Shown: positions 57,715 through 64,000 of the stretch, one piece after another
Layout of the letters: each line of letters begins with the position of its first letter
Numbering within the stretch: the first letter of the stretch is position 1
From: Oscheius onirici
Taxonomy: Eukaryota; Nematoda; Chromadorea; Rhabditida; Rhabditidae
DNA length: 64,000 nucleotides
NCBI GenBank assembly: GCA_932521025.1
Contig: OW051472.1
Span: 6,324,001-6,388,000 of the forward strand
Reading direction: 5' to 3'
Made by a program: the position numbers and the translations under genes
Notes under the pieces: model-generated
Databases searched by the model: none
What the model was told of the DNA's origin: nothing
The model's input: the letters and a program-made list of their open reading frames with translations, nothing else

Positions 57715-60700
57715 ATGGTTCGTCAGAAAAACGACAGCCAGTCGAGTAATAAAGGCGACGGACTGAGGAGAAGGTTAGTTCCTAATACCTTTTAAAATTT
57801 TTGGTTTTGTTGAGCCTGCTACCTTGATCTTTTGAAGAATGACTAGTATGAACCAAAACTGAAAACTAAAAGGGTTTTGGCTCGCCGAAAACGTAACTGT
57901 GGGTGGTACAGGATTTACTTTTTAACAAATCATTTTTAGAAACAAACCGACAGCCTGTCCTCACGTAGCCAACGCCGGTCTCTTTGTCAAGGAGACGATA
58001 TCTACCACACACGTCTGCTGCAGCTGTCAGGATGAAACCAAGGCCAAATGGATCTGTCTACACGGCGACTGCTGCAAGGAAATAAAGAAGGCCACCTTCT
58101 GCGGAACACGCGATCGTGCTCATCACATCGCTCATAAGACGGTAAAATGCATACTTATTTTTTAAACGAAATTAAGCTTTTTAGACTCACAACGACCACA
58201 TAGTCTTTCTCCACGCCGTCAATCATCGTCTCTATTGCTTCGAGTGTGATCTGGAAATTAGTCGCGACTATAATGTGCCGGAAATTCCTGCAGCTGTGAG
58301 TTTCATTTACTTACCTGAACGGTAGCCTTAATTTCATTCCAAAATGAACTTCCGCATGTCAAATCCTCAATTTTGTATTCTGTCTCTTTCCTCCAAGACA
58401 CTTCTGTTATCAGCTGCTCTGAAAGTCTGCTCTGCCCCTATCAATAGTCTTTTTAGGGGGTCTTTTTATCATCCTTTTGGTCTAACCTTTTTTTTCCGCT
58501 GATTTACCTATTACCCTTCTCAGCTTCGTCGCTGTCTTCTCAAGCGCGGTAGACAGGCCAGCAAGGAACGAGGCTCATCGCCTGGAAAGAAGCTCATAGT
58601 AAAAGAGAACGTCCAGAAGCCGATAAATCAGCTGGTCGAGGTAAAATGAAAGTGTTTTGGTACCAAATGAGTGTTTTAGGCGGACAAGGCAAGAGGAGCG
58701 CCGTTGGAGAAGGAGGCCTCCTGTAACAGACCGATCATGAAGCACATGGAAGACGAATTCGAAGATGACTATCCGAAAGGCCTGACGGGAATGAAGAATC
58801 TCGTCAACACGTGCTATTTCAACGCGGCTGTTCAAGTTCTCTCAAATTGTCCGCCCTTTTCTGACTTCTTTCGGGACAAGGTGAGAGATTTATTTTATAT
58901 GAAACTGACTCGAGAAAATCAGTGTCAGACACCGTTAATCGGTTATACCTATACGGGATGGCAACCCTCGCAGTTCATACTTGGCACAGTGTTTATTTTT
59001 TCGTGTTATTATGAGAATCATTAAATAATCCTGATTTTCAGGGCGACCTCCGTCCGTACTCCTTTCACGAGCCGATTGTGAGCAACTACTTGAACATGAC
59101 CATCCAGAAGCTCTGGAGTCCGAAGCGTGATCTTTCCATCTCTCCTGATCTCCTACTGCTCGGAGTTCGTGAACGTTTCCCTCAGTTCCGCGGTTGGTCC
59201 CAACAGGACGCCCAGGAACTGATCAGATGTCTTCTCGAGCAAGTTCACAAGTTTGTTTACTTTGTATTTTTCGTTCACGGATTTTTCAGAGAAATGGGCC
59301 AGCCGATTTATCGCTACGAGACGGTGGCCAATAGTCTGATTATCAAAAAGGGACGGAGAAATAGCTCAACGAGCTCGGCAGAAAGTGATCAGTGAGTTTT
59401 TCCCTAGATTTTACAACTTTTATATATTTAACTTTGATGGATTTAGCACTCCTATCCTTTGTGAAAAAAATATGTAAAATAAGAAGTCTGCATTTCATTT
59501 GGAAATTAACATTTTGTAGGTTCGAGACTGCGGACAGTGGCTGGAGTTCGGATGGCGACACGCCCTCCACTTCAATGGAATCGCGAGCTGACAGAAAATC
59601 TCGCGCTGCCGATGACAAGAAGAATCGCGAGCCCGTCGGATGGAGATCTATCGTGACAGACGTTTTTGACGGAACCATCGAGAGCAGCGTTAAATGTCTG
59701 ACCTGCAAGACGGTCTCAAACACGACGGAAACTTTCCAGGTTTTTTTCTTTTGTATTGTTTTACACAAAAAAATTTAAGGACCTCTCGTTGCCTATTCCA
59801 TCCAGAGAACAATTGAACAAACTGGCCGAGAATCCAGTCGATGACGAGCATTTCGCGTCGATGGGCGGCGAAAGAGAAGGAGCCTGGAGCTGGTGGTCCT
59901 TTTTCAGTTCGCTCTTTGTCGCTCCGCCAATTTCTCTTCATGACTGTCTCTCGGCCTTCTTCAGCCCCGATCGGCTCGTCGGCGACGACATGTACTCGTG
60001 TGAAAAGTGCAAGAAGCTTCGAAATGGCGTCAAGACATGTCGAATCGTCAGAGCGCCTGAAGTTCTCTCGATCCATCTCAAACGGTTCCGGCACGACGCT
60101 TTCGCTAGTTCAAAGGTGAGCTTTTTTTGCTGTATCTTCGAGTCATAATAATACTCGGAATCACGAGCCTAAGTTTATCAAATATAAACTCCCTGGTAAT
60201 ACTTCTTCCAGTACAAAACCCACATTTAGGAGAAAACACTTTCCCCATAATGCCATGATGAGCTTATCTCCCACTACAAAAAACTGCAAACTTACAGATC
60301 TCCACCCGCGTGTCATTCCCTCTCTGTGATCTGGACATTTCCTCCTTCTGTTCTCCGGATGAGAAGAACACAATGTACGACCTCTGTGGTTTCATCAGTC
60401 ACGAGGTTTGTTCGACTTTTTATAAAGCAACTTCTTCTAGGGCAGCAGCATGGACTGCGGACACTATCTGGCCTATTGCAAGAATGAAATTGACGGAAAT
60501 TGGTACGAGTACGACGATTCTACTGTGACAAAACTCGACACGGCCTACGTGATGACGAAAGAGGCTTATGTGCTCTTCTACCAGAAAAGAAACGGTCCCG
60601 CGATGGAGGATATTCGAATGGACGTGGCTCAGGCCGTCTCTCCAGCTTCTACAACCAAGGTACGTTTTTTTTAGCCATTTTGCAATGTTTTTCGAGTTTT

Positions 60701-62549
60701 TATTCAAAAAGTAGAGAAAAGAAATAGGAAAAGAGGAGAAGTTAGTTTATTCATATTTATTCTCGCGATTGTTAGTCTACAAGCCGTCGAGTGTGTTCTC
60801 CTTGCTCATGTCTTGGTCGAAATCGTTGTTCGACTCTTGGTCCTCCGTCACAGCACTCTCCTCGCAGTCCCTGTTGGTAGCCGCATCGACTGCCTCGGCT
60901 CGGTCAATCTCGGCGGCTTCTCTCTCCGACACCATTCCTCCGGCCTTATCCTCCCAGTACTCATCTAGAGCCTGTCCCGGCTTTGACCATTCGTAGGGGT
61001 CCGTCATCTTGACTCCCTTCTTTGAGCACCTTGTCGCCGATCTTCAGATTGACTGCGCCGACGGGACCACTCATTTCTGGAAGTAGAAGCTACTGAAGTC
61101 TCTGGGGGAAAGAGAACGTACCTACTGCGACGAGAAGATCCTGTTATTGTATCCTCTTTTGAGTTCAAATTTCAGAAGCAATATAAACTTTTATTAAAAC
61201 TTTATAAGTTTTTTTTTCAAAATAGAAACTATAACGTTATTCAAAAACTAGAATAGCAAAAGCTCTTTCAGGGCTAAAAATAGAGATTCCTAATCTTCCC
61301 CTGCTACTTCGTTCTGTTGCCGATCCACTGTTCTAGAGTCCAGTTATTCCTCTCCTTGTCACTCAGTTCCAGTCACCCCCTGTCCCAGTCCTCCAAACAA
61401 CGTACCAAAGTCGTCTACGTTCGCGCACTTGCTTTTCTGTCTCGACGCGTTAAAAACTTTGTGCGCACAAATCTCCCCTTATTATTGCCAAGTTCACAAA
61501 ATATGAGCTCTCAGGGGACAAAATTTGAACTGAGACGGTCGACAGCTCCATTTTCCAGCATTAAACTTGAAACTTTCAGACTACGACAAAGACGTACATT
61601 TCGACAGAATGGCTTTTGAAGCTCAATACTTTTGCGGATCCGGGACCAATTTCCAATTTTTCCTTCCTCTGCCAACACGGTCACATTTTGCCGCGAAGAG
61701 CCAATCATATTACGAGTCTCTGCACGGCAGTTCCCAGCCAACTCGCGGAGCGACTTTACTGTGAATTTGGCGGAGGGCCGCGAGTCGACAAGCTGCATTA
61801 CTGTCTGATTTGCAACAAGAGATGGCAGTGGCTGGCTGAGAAGAAACAAGCGGAACGGACGAGATATAGGGAAATTGACGAGGCTGTAGGTTTTATTTTT
61901 TTCATTTTATTGTTCAAAAATGGTAGAAAAGGGAATAATTTTCAGATCCGAGCAGCAATGTACACGGATGAGACTGTTCTCTACGGCTGCTATCTAGACC
62001 AGAATGTACTGAGCAGGACGTGGTATCAATCCTGGGAACGATTCGTCTCTGATCCGATCATTGGTGAGTATTTTTCACCTGATTTATGTTGTTTTTGTCG
62101 AAACTGTTAAACACGTCGAATGTGCTAAAACCTTGCCATTTCTTTAAAATAGATCTTTCAGAACCTCCCGGACCGATCGACAACTCAGTACTGCTGAATA
62201 AGAACAGTAATGACGAGATGGTTTTCAATCCGAAGGCCAGTTACATCAAGATTCCTCGCGAGATGTACCTCTTCTTTGTCAATTGCTACGGAGGAGGACC
62301 GGAGGTAACACTTTTTGCTTCGACACATTTTGCTTTTTGTTTTCATTCCGGTATTGGTTTTTGTGCATTTTACCTCCAATCAACGCCATTTTTCAGGTTT
62401 TCATGACGCTGAGTCCGCAACCGACTGCTGAAGAATTAGAAGAACAAATCAAGCTGGCCGACAGTCGAATAGAAAAGGCCAAATCGGAGGCAACTCAACG
62501 TCTTCAAGCCAATCTTACGGAAGACGAGCAGCTGTCCAGCTCCCTCTAG
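57715..62549 (+). CDS. USP33: Ubiquitin-specific protease USP20/USP33-like
   Basis: The ATG at 57715 directly follows an acceptor (ttttccag). Domain order matches USP20/USP33: an N-terminal ZnF-UBP ([52 protein letters not shown]), the USP Cys box ([20 protein letters not shown], 58.8 kb), [20 protein letters not shown], a zinc-ribbon CxxC pair (CLTC, CEKCKKL), [14 protein letters not shown], the His box [20 protein letters not shown] then YEYDDSTV, and two C-terminal DUSP domains ([32 protein letters not shown]; then [15 protein letters not shown] and [14 protein letters not shown]). Family role: removes ubiquitin from receptors and signalling proteins in cytosol/ER. The Cys box reads VNTCY rather than the near-universal GNTCY, an odd substitution. 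The intron 60661-61574 contains a kinase pseudogene. Confidence 0.93.
60721..61332 (-). pseudogene. Inverted, internally deleted copy of the TTBK-like kinase gene
   Basis: Reading the minus strand, 61332 down to about 61034 repeats 48287-48597 (promoter and first codons, [16 protein letters not shown]), then jumps directly to the sequence of 49499-49801 (kinase 3' end, ending [11 protein letters not shown], plus poly(A) region). About 900 bp, covering nearly the whole kinase domain, is missing. The joined frame is shifted and soon stops, so no kinase is made. Only a few mismatches were seen by eye (for example DEYWED for DEHWED), so the event is recent. It lies inside a USP20/33 intron, antisense to that gene. 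Confidence 0.93.
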
Positions 62550-64000
62550 AATCCTTACTAGAAAATGGGTGTTTGTTCCCCCACGTTTTGTTCGAAAATA
62601 CGGTTCCGGTAATGTCCTGTCACCCATTCCCAAGAGAAAATCTTTATGAAACAGTGAGTTTCGTTTGTGTACGGTAATAATAATAAAGTGTTTTATTCGC
62701 ACGATGCGCGTGATCTCTAGCAGCTGCCCAAAACTCACGTGAAACTAACCACACGTTTCAACTGCAACAGATTATGGAAACCGAAAAGCAGAAAATTCAG
62801 TAAACTAGAGTTCAAAAAATTATGCGCAAATTACATCTGTCTTTGAGAATGTGATCAGTTCTGAGAACAGATCTTTTCCCGCGGAACCTGGTTCAGTCTA
62901 GGACTGTTCCCGCCTGAGATCCCTACAATAGGAACTGTTTGACCAGCTGCTGGATGGCACATGTTTCCTGCCTTTTTTTGCAGAAGAAACTTTGTTTTTT
63001 TTGGAAACAATCCTTTAAATTTGTGGGGGGCCAAAAAGAAAAATTCAGGCAAAAACAGCTGTGAGACCTACTAATTTGTTCCGATATTCTCCCAATTTAT
63101 AAACGTCAAGAATAATATCTAGAGACTTTTTTGAATAGCATCCGCCTTCCTTTCAATTTGTCCTCAGTGCGGGGATATCCCCCTCTCTCCAAAATGACCA
63201 AAGGATCATATATGCTCCCCTTTATCAGTCCGAAGGGGGAAAGACCGTCGCGACCATACGTGTTTGTTACGGAGGGCACGTGCTCGTTCTGTTCTTTCTG
63301 ATGTCATCGGTCTCTCTCCTCCTTCTCCTCGGCCTCAACTCGTACGCAACTTGACTGCTGTTGCTGTGTTGTCCGTCCCCGCCCCGGCCGCTCTCTTTTC
63401 GCGCGCGGGGCTCAGCTGCACTGGGCACGGGGCCAAGTCGACATTGATCGATCTTTTCCCCCTCTCTCTACATTCCCTTCTTCTTTTTTTTAGATTTTCT
63501 TCCCAATTAAATGAATTTTGTTACACTGAAGAGTGAATTTGGGCGGGAGAAAGCTCACGCTCCCCTCGTGATCTCTCGATTTCTATCGATTTTTCTCTGC
63601 CCTCTCTCTCACCCGTCGTCTGTTTTTGCAACCCGTTCCCCCCGATCTTTAAAGATCATAATCCTGTTTGGCGACTATCGATTCGCCTCTTTTTCCCTCT
63701 CGAGTGTAGACAATTCACACGTCCGTAAATTGCCTGATCTTTGCTGCAGAAAGGCTTTATAAAAGTCGGCTGATTGAGAGCTTCCATGGCTTTCGAAAAT
63801 GCACACACGATTATAAAATTTCCTCTAATAGTTTCTAGCCTCATCTGTAGGGTCCTATACCTCTTTTTATTAGCAGACTCTTAGACGTCTCTCTTGAGAA
63901 ACAGAAGTAGTCGGACCTGTAACTACTTGTAAGCAGTGAGTACATCTTGTACAGGAAATAAGATAATCCTTGGCAATAAATATGACTAATTTTTGCGTGG
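62550..64000. other. Non-coding 3' flank and downstream intergenic DNA
   Basis: USP20/33 3' end with AATAATAAAG near 62680, then pyrimidine-rich DNA (ctctctctc and cctcctcctt tracts near 63290-63320 and 63590-63700). Short frames such as 63264-63536 are low complexity without motifs. No gene was identified; it may hold the promoter of a gene beyond the window. Confidence 0.5.

Noticed and set aside
60777-61007. Acidic protein frame ending [11 protein letters not shown] as an independent gene
   Set aside because: It is the 3' remnant of the duplicated kinase gene; the upstream join shifts the frame.

Overview
The window is nuclear DNA from a nematode. Three things point there: a hedgehog-related warthog gene with a Hog autoprocessing domain (a nematode-only family), very short GT-AG introns (many 33-45 nt) with tttcag acceptors, and tight packing of genes on both strands with cag acceptors just before many start codons, as expected for spliced-leader trans-splicing. 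Base composition is moderate (roughly mid-40s % GC by eye). A free-living or insect-associated rhabditid/tylenchine-type worm is plausible, but I cannot name the genus.

Layout. 1-8.4 kb: mostly non-coding DNA with a candidate distal exon, a small RGS gene (+), an otopetrin-like proton channel (-), and a cysteine-rich Ly-6/ET-module protein (+). 9.7-16.6 kb: glycerophosphodiesterase GPCPD1 (+), a SAM methyltransferase (+), and a convergent warthog gene (-). 16.6-21.5 kb: a 4.9 kb gene desert upstream of the muscle splicing factor sup-12/RBM24-38 (+, 21.5-23.9 kb). 24-31.8 kb: a small secreted protein (-), a KIAA0319-like PKD-repeat membrane protein (+) and an unrecognised protein (+). 32-41.6 kb: TRAPPC9 (+) with an antisense gene nested in one intron, then TAF3 (+). 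41.8-48 kb: a short-chain dehydrogenase (-), an unresolved gene (+) and an SLC23 nucleobase/ascorbate transporter (-). 48.5-64 kb: a TTBK/CK1-like kinase (+), phosphatidylserine synthase (+), a small secreted protein (-), an F-box/FBA protein (-), CDC7 kinase (+) and the deubiquitinase USP20/33 (+). The last 1.4 kb looks non-coding.

There is no single pathway. The genes are mostly conserved housekeeping genes (membrane lipid metabolism: GPCPD1, PTDSS; trafficking: TRAPPC9; transcription: TAF3; ubiquitin: USP20/33 and F-box; DNA replication: CDC7) plus nematode-specific secreted proteins. The unknown gene and TRAPPC9 (about 190 bp apart) and CDC7 and USP20/33 (about 280 bp apart) are spaced like operon pairs.

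The most unusual content lies in introns and intergenic DNA: a 591-bp foldback transposon with a TA target duplication filling a TAF3 intron; a second foldback element in a TRAPPC9 intron; a family of about 60-85-bp palindromic repeats with at least seven copies; and a very recent, inverted, internally deleted copy of the TTBK-like kinase gene inside a USP20/33 intron 12 kb away. Exon structures were built by eye from reading frames and splice consensus, so CDS coordinates give outer limits that include introns.
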